Source of the DNA: Eutreptiella sp. 'Long Island Sound 2002'
Lineage: Eukaryota > Euglenozoa > Euglenophyceae > Eutreptiales > Eutreptiaceae
Assembly: GCA_964036045.1 (NCBI GenBank)
Contig: OZ038381.1
Location: 102,119,367-102,183,366 of the forward strand
Reading direction: 5' to 3'
Length of the DNA stretch: 64,000 nucleotides
Below the pieces are notes generated by a model. It saw only the letters and a program-made list of their open reading frames with translations, did no database searches and had not been told where the DNA came from. Of this stretch, positions 9,980-21,800 are shown one piece after another. Position 1 is the stretch's first letter. Every line of letters begins with the position of its first letter. Made by a program: the position numbers and the translations under genes.

Positions 9980-12900
9980 ATGCAATCACTGATCAGGAGC
10001 AAGTCAGCAGGGGTGACGGGCGGAAGAAGCACAGCAGGGGCAGGTCCTGGTAGGGACCTTCTTTATGGTAGCAGAGGCGTACCTGCTGCCCCTACCTACC
10101 GCCGACCCGGGGACTTGGGCCCCTATGAGCCCTGCCCAAGTACGCCCCGGGTGCGTATTGTGGACTCGGTGGAGACCACGCCGGAGATTGGAGCCAAGGA
10201 AGAGCCGAGACGCTCAGGAGCATGGCGAACTCCGGAAGTTGAAGCCAGAAGAGAAGTACGACGTTCGGGAAGAGGAGGACTTGACATGGAGGACCTGGTC
10301 TCCATGTGTGAGCGTCGCTGCCGAAAGGCATGCAACCTCCGCTCCGCCGCGGAGGACTCTGAGGAGACCTGCCATTCAGGCAGCAGTGGAGGACGGGCCT
10401 GGCGCTACCGGAAGCGCGGGTCACCCAAGCCCGCGGCAGGGGACGCCTGGGCTATGGATACGGACCCCAGCCCGGTCAGGCTGTGGGACTCCGAGGGGCA
10501 CTCCGAGGGCTATCGGACAGCTTATGAGCAACCTTCGGAGTCGGAGGAGACGGCCAGACCACCCACAAGGGCAAACACGGCCCCAGAACCTAGCCTGGAG
10601 CATGACACCGAGGTTTTGGAGAGGCCCGCCAGAGCCAGAACAGCGCCTGTGGCCCGGCGCACGGAGCCAACGCGGGATAGCATGGGCGACACACCCATGG
10701 CGGAGGAGTCCGAGGCGCCGGGAACTGCGGGATGCGCCGGATCAGGTGGAAAGCACGCTGAGTGCCACTGCGAGCACGTGTCTTTCCTCATGGCCAAGTA
10801 CCCAAAGATGGGGATGGACGCCATCGTGCATCGCCTCGACCGCCTGGACAACGCGAAGGATGGCCTAGAGGAGGACGTCGCCGGGATCCTGGATGACCAG
10901 TCGGCCGCAGAGAGAGACATGGCGGAGCTGCGAGCAGAATGGGACCGGTACGGGGATAATCTGGAGCTGGCCCTGCAGAAGCAGCAGCGAGTGGTGGACA
11001 GCCTGCTCCACCTAGTGGAGGACATGTCGGGACGCCTGAAAAGGCTAGGGGAGCGACAGCCCCTCACCTCGGGGCCGGAGCTCCGAGCAAAGCCAGCAGC
11101 AGCAGAGCTGGTGGAGCGGGATAAGACCCTCCGGAGCGCCATGGATAAACCCATGGGCGGCCCCGCAGAGGCACCCTACGCGCCTCCGCGCGTTGACCCG
11201 GGTGCGCTGCCGTTTGTTCCCATGTTCAGCGAATCCACAATGCTCGGGGAACACACAGCACCGGCCGGGTCCATGCGGGAAGGGGGCGCAACCACGGACC
11301 CGGGAGCCTGACGGTACTGATGTCCCATGCCGCTGCCCAGGAACCACCGACCACTACGACTGCCCATGCAGTTTATGCGGAAGAGGAGATCCAGAGCCAG
11401 ACCATGCAGGGGCGAACCATGGGAGGCGCCGACGGACATGGTCGAGGCCACCCAGGCGGAAACCTGTGGGTGAAGGACCCCAATACAGGGATATGGACAG
11501 CCGGTGGAGCAGGTCCTTCCCGCATTCCAAACCCCATGGATTCCGGCCCAAATGGACCGCACTACATGGAGGAGAGGGATGTACGGGGAGTGTACTCACA
11601 CCCCCCGGCCACAGGTGGTATCCGTCTCGGTGGAGTGGTGGCTGCGGACGTCGGAGACGCCATCAGGATTGACCACCTCAGGGGAATCGAAATCCCCTAC
11701 TACGATGGGAACCCTTCCAACCTGGATGACTTCATCCTGCATTGGGAGGACTTCGCCGAGGAGGTCGTCGGCGAGATGAGGGGAGCGCCAAGGGACAAGT
11801 GGGTATGACGGACATTCCCACACAAGCTGGCGCAGGACCTGAAGGAGGAGCTCAGGGATCAGATCCGTGAGGGAGTGATCCAGACGGAGCAGGCCTGCCT
11901 CCAGTGGCTGGAGGATGAAGAGCGAGTGGACGCCCCCGACCAGAAGTTGGAGGATTTGTGGTCCATTCTGCTGCCGCTGGAGCGCGGGGAACTGAGGGTC
12001 CAAGAATGGAATCGGTACATCCGCAAGTACCGAAGAAGCCTCAAGCTGGTGGAGGACTGGAATGAGGCCAGCGAGATCTGACACTTGCTGAAGGACGTCC
12101 TCCCCGGGCACTGGAAGAGAAGAGTGGAGGATGAAGAGAAGAAGAGAGCAAAGAAGCGCGTGGCCGTACGGATCATGGCATCAAAGGACACCCACGCCGG
12201 AATAATGGAGTTCTTCCGGCGAAACCTCGGCGAGCCCAGCCGGATGTTGGTGTTGAAGAACGCCGTCTACGTGGAGGTATTGGGCGACACCATGAAGCAA
12301 AGGCTGATGCGCCTCAACAACGTGGAGTGGTGGCGCGGAGAGCCGCTGAGGATGCAGGTCATCTTCGCCCGCATGAGCCTGGACGAGATCGTGAAGTACA
12401 TCACTGTGGAGCTGAAGCTCAACGCCAAGAACGAGGCCCACGTGCAGGATCGACAAGGTCATGGACAACAAGGCCACCGAGAAGACCGCCATCATCGGGC
12501 CATCCAGGAGTACACGGCCAACTCTGTGGAGGATGGTAGTGGAAGTGGCCAAGACCACTGGACTGGGTCTCGGGAGGATCACGAGAGGCCCATTTGTTCG
12601 CGTTTGTGGCGCACAACGTGAGGGACCATGAGCAGGATCGGTCCAGATGGAACCGGGTGGGACCCAAGAAGGACAAAGAGCCAAGGAGGATCGGGAACCC
12701 ACCGCTCTCGTTCCGGGAGTACAGGTCTCAGCACGACAGGTGCTGGGTCTGTTATGGCAAGGGAAACAACCATGCACATGACCACCGTCAGTGCAAGGTG
12801 TATGAGGCGGACAAGAAGGCCTACTTCGCCGCCCACCCCGAGATGAAGCCCAAGGAGCAGCGGACTGCCGATTGGAAGGCGAAGGGCGGAGACGGGGGAA

Positions 12901-13097
12901 AAGGCCAATGCAAAGGCCAAGGGAAAGGCGGAGGAAGAGGTTATGGTGGTGGACCTGGCCAAGACAGACGACTGAGGTCGACCGAGGAGGTTGCTGAGGA
13001 CATGTTGAGGACGTTGGAGGAACTCAAAGCCCAGCAACGTGGTGGACAAAGTCTGAGCGGATCGCAGCAGGAGGGAGCTGCGGCAGGCCATGTCTAG
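9980..13097 (+). pseudogene. gag of B, broken
   Basis: Starts at the ATG MQSLIRSK, which aligns with MQTLVRSK of H1. The N-terminal part is charged and Pro/Arg-rich; around 10800-11050 lies a likely coiled coil (DRLDNAKDGLEEDV, then ELALQKQQRVVDSLLHLVED). A zinc-knuckle-like CWVCYGKGNNHAHDHRQC (C-x2-C-x6-H-x6-C spacing) is near 12740-12795, followed by a Gly/Lys-rich tail. Damage relative to H1: a one-base loss near 11305, TGA at 11806-11808 (H1 has TGT), TGA at 12079-12081 (H1 has CGA), and a frame change near 12590. The ending TAG at 13095-13097 is also present in H1. Gag would form the particle and bind RNA; this copy cannot. Confidence 0.82.
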
Positions 13098-14738
13098 AGG
13101 AGCCCCCACAGGAGTGGGACCTCGGAGGTCTCTCCTCCGAAAATCAGTGGAATCCCAGAGAATGCGAAGGCACATCGGGTGCCGAAGAAGGCTCCAGAAG
13201 AGCCAAAACCACTGAGCTTCGCAACTCCCAACCCCTGGAGCGCCCTGCCAAGGGAAGTTTATGTGGGCAAGGGACGTGGCAAGAAGAAAGGAGCGATCAC
13301 AGAGAGCCCCGTGGACGGGCAGGGCCAGCCCAAGATCTACACCATCCGAGACCATACCCTCGAAGTCCTGATGCACCCGGATGTGCTAGAGTTGCATGCC
13401 GTGAGAGTCGTCCATACACCGCATGGCGATGAGCGGCAGTTGCACTTGAAGGTGGGTGTACGCTGCGGACAAGAGGAGTTGGTGGTGGATGTTTTGGTGG
13501 ATACGGGTGCCCAGGTGAGCCTGGTCCGGAGGGGGTTGTTCAAGGAGGAACTGCTGCAGCCCAGCCGCAGAAGGGTGCGCCTGAAGGTGGCCAATGGAGA
13601 GATCATGGGTGGTCGTACCCATGAGGCCACTATCAGTATGGAATTCTGGGAGCATGAGCGCTTGAACCGCCCTGATTTGGCGAAGAGAAGCACTCTATCC
13701 GGGAACTTCTATGTTGCCGACATTACAGATTGGGATATGATCATGGGGTATGACTTCATGGTCGCAAATGCCATTGGAGCCCTTCCCCATCGCGCAACGC
13801 TGGTCCGGGAGGATGATGAATGCCTCACATGGCTGTCCACGGATTATGCATGCGGATCATCCCAATGGAATGCTGAGGAAGAGGATCGGATCGTCCGAGC
13901 GGTGCAAGCTGTGGGTGCCAAGTCCAGAGGAGACCGCGGAGTTCAGCTCACGTAGTATGGAATGGCGCCACAGGTGTATGACGGGATCATCCAGACGCTG
14001 GGAGCTGAAGCGCCCGAGACGGACGTCTTTGCTTCCCGGGATGCCCCACGTTTGGGGAAGTGTAGGAGGCATTGGCATTGAGGAGACTCAGCCTGGCACA
14101 GGCATTGGGGTTTGAAGGAGTGGGAGCCCATGTATTGGCATCGCTCCCTGGATAACCCCAGACGTACGGTGGAGAAGATCGTCGCGGATAGGGCGAAGGG
14201 GATCCTGGTCATAACCGGCATAGGATCCACCCCATGTCCGCTGGAAGGTCTCAAGTCGACGCTGGACTCCATCACCCTGAACGAGATGTCATTCGGGCCA
14301 GAGGAGGAGCTGTTCATCGACGCCAAGGGTGTATCAATGCCCTCCTCGGGTCAAGCGTTGGGTACCAAGGCTTTCCTGGTGGATGGGGCGCAGGCCCAGC
14401 CCACGGGTGATGAAGCATTCATCCGTAGGGTGGAGGTGGTGCCCATGAAGGTCATGTTTGAGCCCAAGGAGGGGACGGATCAGCCAATTGATGGCATTGA
14501 CGTCCTATCCCACGCCAAGATCGACGACGTCGTCAACTACATGCGGATGGGGATGCACGACCGTGTGGCAGCCAAGAAGAGGCGGGCCATGGTCACATCT
14601 CCGCATTGGTGGGATGACAGGACGTTGGTCACCGGCAAGTACGAGAAGGATGAGTTCGTGGCGAGGGTCATGGATCACGCCGCGGACCAATATGATGGTC
14701 CGTTTGGGTCGGACCCGCTGACGTGGGATTTTCCGTAA
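13098..14738 (+). pseudogene. pol of B, protease and linker domain, broken
   Basis: Continues in the same frame as gag after the TAG at 13095-13097. The protease Asp is in GAT at 13500-13502 within VLVDTGAQVSL. The downstream linker aligns with H1 residues ~150-455, including FASRDA, the VITGIGSTPCP block and SPHWWDD. In-frame stops interrupt it: TAG 13953-13955 (Glu in H1), TGA 14079-14081 (a CGA Arg codon in H1) and TAA 14736-14738 (Arg in H1). The longest open stretches are 13179-13955 and 14112-14738. It would otherwise be continuous with the RT part that follows. Confidence 0.82.
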
Positions 14739-16991
14739 ATGGGGGCCGATGGCCACAGGAACCAGCCTGACGCCGCAAATTTCCGAAGATTATTGGTGGG
14801 AAGTGCACCCCACGACGATGAAGACGGCATATCGGACGAGGAGAAGTCGGATTCGGACCCGGAAGAGGCCTATACCGCAGTGCGGTCGGTTGTATCGATA
14901 CCGAAGCAAGCGGCTGTAGAGGCCCAGGAGAACCAGAAGGTCACCGAGCTGAAGGAGAGGCTGATCAATGCCTATCCGCGGCTATTCAGTGGCGTCGCCA
15001 ACAAGAACCCTCCAGATCGTGGGAGGTTTGGCACAGCGAGGATCAGGCTGAACCCAAACCCGAAGATCCATCGTCATCAGGAGTACCAACTTCAGGGCGA
15101 TTGGGCCAAGGCCATGAAGAAGTTGTTGGCCGAGTTCATTGAGCGGGGATGGATCGAACCCTCCGACAGTGAGTGGGCCAGCCCAGCCTTTATCGTGCCC
15201 AAGAAGGAGAAAGGCGAGTGGAGATTGGTGGTGGATTACAGGGGTGTGAACGAGCAAACCGAGCGCGACTCGTACTCGCTTCCCCTGATCGACACCATCC
15301 TCCAAAAACAACAGAAAAAGCGGATCTTCACGGTGTTAGAACTGAAACACGGCTATCACCAGATGCCGCTACACCCGTACTCAAGGCCCTGCACAGCGAT
15401 GTCGACGCCGCTGGGGCCCATGCAGTGGAAGGTGGTGCCTATGGGCGCCAAGAATGGCAACGCCGCCTTCCAGCGCATGGTGGAGGACCTACTCGGTCCT
15501 GTCCGGGACTGTGCCGATCCCTTTGCCGATGACATCATCATCGGGTCCGGCACGGAGAACATGACTGAGGACGAGCTGATCAAAGCGCATGAGAAGGATC
15601 CGCGCCGAGTGCTCAGCGAGCTGGACAAGCACAACATGGTGTGCAAGCCCACCAAAGCCTCACTCTTCGTGAAGGAAGTGGAGTTCGCGGGTCACGTGGT
15701 TGGTCAGGGGCAACGCCGTCCCATGCCTGGGAAACTCAGCGAACTCCGGTCCTTCATGGGGTTCTGCAATTACTATTCGGGCTATGTCCGGATGTATGCA
15801 GAACTCTCGGGGCCGCTGCACAGGATGCTGCAGGTGGGGAAGTTCGATGGCCGGAAGGGGAGCAAGAAGAAGCTTGCCTGGACCCCTGAAGCCGAAGATG
15901 CGTTCAGCCGCCTGAAGGAGCGACTCCTGGGGCAGCTGGGGCTATTCCTGGTTGACCCAGACAAGGGATTCGTGCTACGGACGGACACCTCAGGCTATGC
16001 TGTAGGGTCAGTCCTCGAGCAGATCCGGGACGACGGGTCACACGTACCCGTGGCGTTCTGGAGTCGGATCCTGGCCGAGGGCCAACGTCGAACCTGGACC
16101 GCGAGGGAGAAGGAGACGTACGCCATTGTTTGTGCGCTCAGGAAGTGGTCTGGCCACATCGGATTGCAACCGGTGGTGGTTTGCACGGACCATCAGTCCT
16201 TGCAGAGCTGGCACAAGGAGCACGTCGACACCCCCTCGGGGCCGGCGGCAAGGAGGGCCCGATGGCATGAGACGTTCGCCAAGTTCGACCTCAGCGTCGT
16301 ATACGTCCCGGGGAAGGACAACACTGTGGCGGATTGCCTCAGTCGATGGGCCTACCCCGCGGGCAAGGCTTGGATGGACATATCCAGCCATGGGGACGCC
16401 GAGGAGACCGAGGAGGCCAAGCGCATCATCGAGATGGAGAAGGCCATGGAGCAAGAGGGGGTCAAGTGCTTTGTGGTGATGGCAAACCGTACGGACCTGG
16501 CCAAGTTCCGGGGCGCCCGAGTCCAAGCTATTCGAGAGGAAACCCTCGAGCAATGGATGGTGGTACCTGTAGAGCTAGTCAGGTCGGTGCTCACAGAGAA
16601 CTGGTCGGATGACTATGCGGCATCCGACCACTGGGGCAAGTACTGGAATGCCGTGAGCGCCCCGTCGGACGACGAATGGCCTGAGGGCTTGAACGAGGAT
16701 GGGGACAAACTGTTCCTCAAGGACAAGCTATTGGACTCGGACGACGAGGGTGAGGACAACGACATCACCGCCGAGAAGATCCTGATGGACAAGCTGGACC
16801 CGGGGACGCCTGGGGGGAGGCTTTATCAAGTCCGTTGGAAGGGATTCACCGCATCCAGGGATTTGTGGGAGCCTCCGAGCAGCTTTGTGCCGAGGTATAC
16901 CATGGTCTGGATGGATTATCTGAAGAAAAAGAACATTTCTTTGGATGTCAAGGACGTGTTGGTCCATTTGGTGGCTGCGGTAGCACCGTAA
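14739..16991 (+). CDS. pol of B: RT, RNase H, chromodomain; integrase deleted
   Basis: 750 codons open in the pol frame, following a TAA. RT resembles H1, but motif A reads TVLELKHG, so the catalytic Asp is Glu at about residue 200, and the catalytic box is FADD (residues ~262-265). Twelve residues before SELRSFMGF are missing. RNase H has RTDTSGYAVG and NTVADCLSRW. At 16732-16740 the sequence jumps from DKLL to DSDDEGED, skipping the zinc region and the entire DDE core of H1; a shared GG sits at the junction. The chromodomain (AEKILMDK, then QVRWKG) remains at the end. The protein could not integrate DNA, and its RT is doubtful. Confidence 0.88.
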   Translation: MGADGHRNQPDAANFRRLLVGSAPHDDEDGISDEEKSDSDPEEAYTAVRSVVSIPKQAAVEAQENQKVTELKERLINAYPRLFSGVANKNPPDRGRFGTARIRLNPNPKIHRHQEYQLQGDWAKAMKKLLAEFIERGWIEPSDSEWASPAFIVPKKEKGEWRLVVDYRGVNEQTERDSYSLPLIDTILQKQQKKRIFTVLELKHGYHQMPLHPYSRPCTAMSTPLGPMQWKVVPMGAKNGNAAFQRMVEDLLGPVRDCADPFADDIIIGSGTENMTEDELIKAHEKDPRRVLSELDKHNMVCKPTKASLFVKEVEFAGHVVGQGQRRPMPGKLSELRSFMGFCNYYSGYVRMYAELSGPLHRMLQVGKFDGRKGSKKKLAWTPEAEDAFSRLKERLLGQLGLFLVDPDKGFVLRTDTSGYAVGSVLEQIRDDGSHVPVAFWSRILAEGQRRTWTAREKETYAIVCALRKWSGHIGLQPVVVCTDHQSLQSWHKEHVDTPSGPAARRARWHETFAKFDLSVVYVPGKDNTVADCLSRWAYPAGKAWMDISSHGDAEETEEAKRIIEMEKAMEQEGVKCFVVMANRTDLAKFRGARVQAIREETLEQWMVVPVELVRSVLTENWSDDYAASDHWGKYWNAVSAPSDDEWPEGLNEDGDKLFLKDKLLDSDDEGEDNDITAEKILMDKLDPGTPGGRLYQVRWKGFTASRDLWEPPSSFVPRYTMVWMDYLKKKNISLDVKDVLVHLVAAVAP

Positions 16992-17384
16992 TGGATCCCC
17001 CTTGGCATTTCTGTTTGTTCTTGTGCTTGGGAGACGGGTGAGGGCGTTCATCCGGGGATTTTTGGGCCTTGATTGGCCATATACCCCCTTCACTCAATCT
17101 CCACATATATATTTCATTGTGGTATACTTATTTAGGTCGACCGACGACGGTTCTCTATCTTTGATCCCCTTGGTTCATGTTGTAGATCAAGAGGAGACCG
17201 GATATGGCGTAGGGCACCGATTATGAGTGTCCTCACCCCTCCCTTGGGGCGTGGGGGACGCCTACGACGTGTGTGGGGCCTCCACGTGTCCTTGGGACAT
17301 GGGGGGGGGGGTTGGAGCCCATTGGGGTCCTCCTGTCCTCTCTTCAATGACTTCCGAGCGGTAACAACGCTTTGAGAAGGGGGG
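16992..17384 (+). other. 3' untranslated segment and polypurine tract of B
   Basis: 393 bp from the pol stop to the 3' LTR. It ends with GAGAAGGGGGG at 17374-17384, a polypurine tract directly before the LTR TG. The rest aligns with 2519-2893 of H1. No gene. Confidence 0.75.
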
Positions 17385-18610
17385 TGAAGCCGGTTCGGAC
17401 CCCCGTGGCCATCTTTGGGTCACTTGGGGTGTGTATCTATGTGCCGGCAAGCCGCCATTGGCTGATATCATACTCTCCCGTCCACCTGACCTAACCCGAT
17501 GTGATAGTGTGATAGGTTTGGCCATTCCGGCTATGAGCGGCCATATTCAGTACCGAGGCGCCGCCAGGTGAGATTTATATATCAGAATATCAGGAATCAA
17601 CAGCGTTTTTTTATCATAATGTTTCCGTAACCTTTCCGCCTTCCGTTCTGATTGTCAATGTATCGGCGAATGTCAGTTGGCTCGCGATTTTGCGGTAACC
17701 AATTGGTTAACTGTTATTTACAGATATTCTGGTGGAAACCCCGATGAAGGGTCAGATTTCATCAGTAAAGGGTTCGTTGCTTCCGCAATTTTCATATTAT
17801 ACACTGGCAAAATTAATCTGATTTTTTCATACTTTCAGAGTCGGATTTTCGACTGCGACATCCCCGCACTCGATATGATGAATCTCGAGTGGTCATACAT
17901 ATTTCCCCGATCACGAATCAACCTTTCATTTTGTTGTGCCCTTCATTTTGCTTGGAGTTATAGTTGAAACAAAAGTGATTCGTGAGACCACTTTGAAGAA
18001 TCATATCTCTGGCTCACGGCGAGGAATATCAATATCGAGAAATGGGTTGGAACTGCCTTGGTCTCAACTTAATTTAGAAAGCATCAAACGCCTTTTGTGT
18101 GTACACATGCGCGGTATAGCAAGGGATAATGATCAAGAGGGTAGGAAGTGATATATAACTCTTGGACCATGCAATCAAATATTTTATTACGACTTCCGAG
18201 TGTACCGCATGAGTGTTGGGGTTGCATAGCAACTTTTTTTGGGTTCCTACGTATTTTTAACGTGAAGTTATGTCCATGGAGGGGCATGGCATATCATGGT
18301 GGGAGCCACTTCTTGAGGGTATGTGTTATATGCATGGTATGTGCTTCGATATGCTCAGGCCCATGTTATATATCTCCCTTTGTAGGAAGATATATGGAGT
18401 CATACGTGGCAAAGGCTTCGCCCATGTCCCAATGGTGAACTCCATAGCGCTAGTCTAAGTCTAAGGCTCATCTAGTGCATGTGGGAGGGCTTACGAAGCG
18501 ACCCACAAGCGCCATTATCAATTTTCCCATTTTCGTGGTGCGTGTTGGGAGGAGGTTCGAAGGTGTCCCTATGCGTCCATGTGGGGATCCAAGTGGGGGG
18601 ATTGTTTGCA
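17385..18610 (+). repeat. 3' LTR of B
   Basis: 1226 bp, TGAAGCC to TTTGCA, aligned with the 5' LTR with a few substitutions and a one-base indel in a T run. Downstream comes the right target copy and then H1 sequence on the opposite strand. Confidence 0.9.
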
Positions 18611-18615
18611 AATGG
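18611..18615. other. Target-site duplication, right copy
   Basis: AATGG, matching TATGG at 7692-7696 in four of five bases. H1 pol resumes immediately after it. Confidence 0.65.
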
Positions 18616-18869
18616 TCACGGATGGTGTAGATCTTGGGCTGGTCCTACCCGCCCATGGGGCTCTCATCGGTCGCTCCTTCCTTCTTGCCACGTCCCTTGC
18701 CCACATAAACTTCCCTTGGCAGGGCGCTCCAGGGGTTGGGAGTGGCGAAACTCAGTGGTTTTGGCTCTTCTGGAGCCTTCTTTGGCACCCGATGTGCTTT
18801 CGCTTTCTCTGGGATTCCACTGATGTTCGGAGGAGACACCTCTGAGGTCCCACTCCCGTGAAGGCCCCT
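18616..18869 (-). pseudogene. 5' start of H1 pol, cut by B
   Basis: The minus strand continues in frame after the TAG at 18872-18870. It encodes the Pro/Lys-rich start of pol (PKKAPEEPKPLSFATPNPW, then VGKGRGKK) before the protease. It breaks off exactly where B is inserted; the rest of pol resumes at 7696. The opening of B pol (13098-13350) is the intact counterpart. Confidence 0.82.
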
Positions 18870-21800
18870 CTAGACATGGCCTGCCGCAGCTCCCTCCTGC
18901 TGCGATCTGCTCGGACTTTGTCCACCACGTTGCTGGGCTTTGAGTTCCTCCAACGTCCTCAACATGTCCTCAGCAACCTCCTCGATCGACCTCACTCGTC
19001 GGTCTTGACTGGGTCCTCCACCATAGCCTTTTCCTCCGCCTTTCCCTTGGCCCTTTCCTTGGCCTTTTCCACCCTCTCCGCCCTTTGCCTTCCACTCGGC
19101 AATTCGTTGCTCCTTGGGCTTCCTGGCGGGATGGGCGGCGAAGTAGGTCTTCTTGTCCTCCTCATATACCTTGCAATGCCGGTGGTCATGTGCATGGTTG
19201 TTCCCCTTGCTGTAGCAGACCCAGCAACCAGTGTGCTGCGATCTGTACTCGCGGAACGAGAGCGGCGGGTGCCCGATCCTCTGCGGTTCCTTGTGGTTCT
19301 TGGTCCTTGGGTCCAGGCGGTTTCACCTGGACCTGTCCTGGCCATGCTCCTTCATATTGTGCGCTACGAACGCGAAGAAATTGGCTTCTTCATGATCCTC
19401 CCGGGTGGTCGCGGTCCAGAGATCTTGGCTGCTTCCACTCCCTTCCTCCGCGGTGCCGACCGTGTCCCCCTTGACCTCTCGGTGTTGGCGATCTTCACGA
19501 TGACCTCGATGTCCTTGGCCCTGTCGATCCTGCACGTGGGCCTCGTTCTTGGCGTTGAGCTTCAGCTCCACCGTGATGTACTTCACGATCTCGTCCAGGG
19601 TCATGCGGGCGAAGATGAACTGCATCCTCAGCGGCTCTCCGCCCCTCCACGCCACGTTGTTGAGGCGCATCAGCCTTTGCCCCATGGTGTCGCCGAATAC
19701 CTCCACGTAGACGGCGTTCTTCAACCCCAACATCCGGCTGGGCTCGCCGAAGTTTCGCCGGAAAAACTCCATTATTCCGGCGTAGGTGTCCACCGATGCC
19801 GTGATCCGTACGGCCACGCGCTTCTTTGCTCTCTTCTTCTCCTCATCTTCCACTCTTCTCTTCCAGTGCCCGGGGAGGACGTCCTTCAGCAGGTGTCGGA
19901 TCTTGCTGGCCTCACTCCTGTCCTCCACCATCTTGAGGCTTCTTCGGTACTTGCGGATGTACCGATTCCATTCTTGGACCCTCAGTTCCCCGCGCTCCAG
20001 CGGCAGCAGAATGGACCACAGATCCTCCAACTTCTGGTCGGGGGCGTCCACTTGATCTTCATCCTCCAGCCACTGGAGGCAGGCCTGCTCCGTCTGGATC
20101 ACTCCCTCGCGGATCTGATCCCTGAGCTCCTCCTTCAGGTCCTGCGCCAGCTTGTGTGGGAATGTCCGACATACCCACTTGTCCCTTTGCGCTCCCCTCA
20201 TCTCGCCGACGACCTCCTCGGCAAAGTCCTCCCAATGCAGGATGAAGTCGTCCGGGTTGGAGGCGTTCCCATCGTAGTAGGGGATTTTGATTCCCCTGAG
20301 GTCGTCAATCCTGATGGCGTCTCCGACGTCTGCAGCCACCACTCCACCGAGACGGATACCACCTGTGGCCGGGGGGTGTGAGTACACTCCCCGTACATCC
20401 CTCTCCTCCATGGAGTGCGGTCCAGTTTGACCTGAACCCATGGGGTTTGGAATGCGGGAAGGACTTGCCCCACCGGCTGTCCATATCCCCGCATTGGGGT
20501 CCTTCACCCACAGGTCTCCGCCCCGGTGGCCTCGACCATGTCCGTCGGCGCTTCCCATGGTTCACCCCTGCATGGTCTGGCTCTGGATCTCCTCCTCCGC
20601 ATAGACTGCATGGGCAGCCGTAGTGGTCGGTGGATCCTGGGCGGCATGGGACATCTGTACCGTCAGGCTCCTCAGGTCCTTGGTTGCGCGCCCTTCCTGC
20701 ATGGACCCAGCCGGTGCTGTTTGCTCCCCGAGCATTTTCGATTCGCTGAACAACGGAACAAACGGCAGCGCACCCGGGTCAACACGCGGAGGCGCGTAAG
20801 GCGCCTCTGCAGGGCCGCCCATGGGTTTCTCCATGGCGCTCCTGAGGGTCTTAACCCGCTCCACCAGCTCTGCCGCGGCTGGCTTTGCCGGGAGCTCAGG
20901 ACCCGAGGCGAGGGGTTCTGACTCCTCTACCCTTTTCAGGCGTCCCAACATGTCCTCCACCAGGTGGAGGAGGCTGTCCACCACTCGCTGCTGCTTCTGC
21001 AGGGCCAGCTCCAGATTCTCCCGGTACCGGTCCTGTTCCGCTCGCAGCTCCGCCATGTCTCTCTCCGCTGCCGACTGGTCATCCAGGATCCCCGCGACGT
21101 CCTCCTCTAGGCCGTCCTTCGCGTTGTCCAGGCAGTCGAGGTGCTGCACGATGGCGTCCATCCCCATCTTTGGGTACTTGCCGATGAGGAAGGACACGTG
21201 TTCGCAGTGGCACTCAACGTGCTTTCCACCTGATCCGGCGCATCCCAGGATTCCCAGCGCCTTGAACTCCTCCGCCATGGGTGTGTCGCCCATGCTATCC
21301 CGCGTTGGCTCTGTGTGCCGGGCCACAGGCGCCGTTCTGGCTCTGGGGGGCCTCTCCAACGCCTCGGCATCATGCTCCAGGCTGGGTTCTGCGGCCGTGT
21401 TTGCCCTTGTGGGCGGTCTGGCCGTCTCCTCCGACTCTGAAGGTTGCTCATAAGCTGTCCGATAGCCCTCGGAGTGCCCCTCAGAATCTGCAGCTGACCA
21501 CAACCTGACCGGGCTGGGATCCGCCTCCATTGCCCTGGCTTCCGCCACGGGTTTTGGGGACCCGCGCTGCCGGTAACGCCGAGCTCTGCCGTTGCTACCA
21601 GTCTCCTCCAACTCCTCAGCAGCCGAGCGGAGATTGCAAGCCTTGCGGCATTGCATTTCGCACATGGAGGCCAGGTCCTCCATGTCGAGCCCATGTCCTG
21701 CAGGGGCTCTCCGTTCTGAGCATCTACGCTCTTCTCGGGCTTTCCAGTCAGGCGTCGACTCCACGGACTCGATGATCTGCACCCGGGGCGTCCTTGGGCA

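Larger units (their letters stand above)
7697..18610 (+). mobile_element. Nested Ty3/Gypsy element B
   Basis: A 10.9-kb plus-strand element of the same family as H1, inserted head-on into H1 pol. It has 5' LTR 7697-8923, a primer-binding candidate at 8926, gag 9980-13097, pol 13098-16991, polypurine tract 17374-17384 and 3' LTR 17385-18610. The two LTRs show about five differences over the first ~200 bases by eye, so the insertion is not recent. It lacks the integrase core (about 1.14 kb relative to H1) and carries several stops, so it could now move only with help from other copies, if at all. Confidence 0.92.

Noticed and set aside
11806-20564. TGA read as a sense codon
   Set aside because: TGA replaces Arg, Trp and Cys codons at different sites in different copies, and TAA and TAG also occur; ordinary decay explains this.
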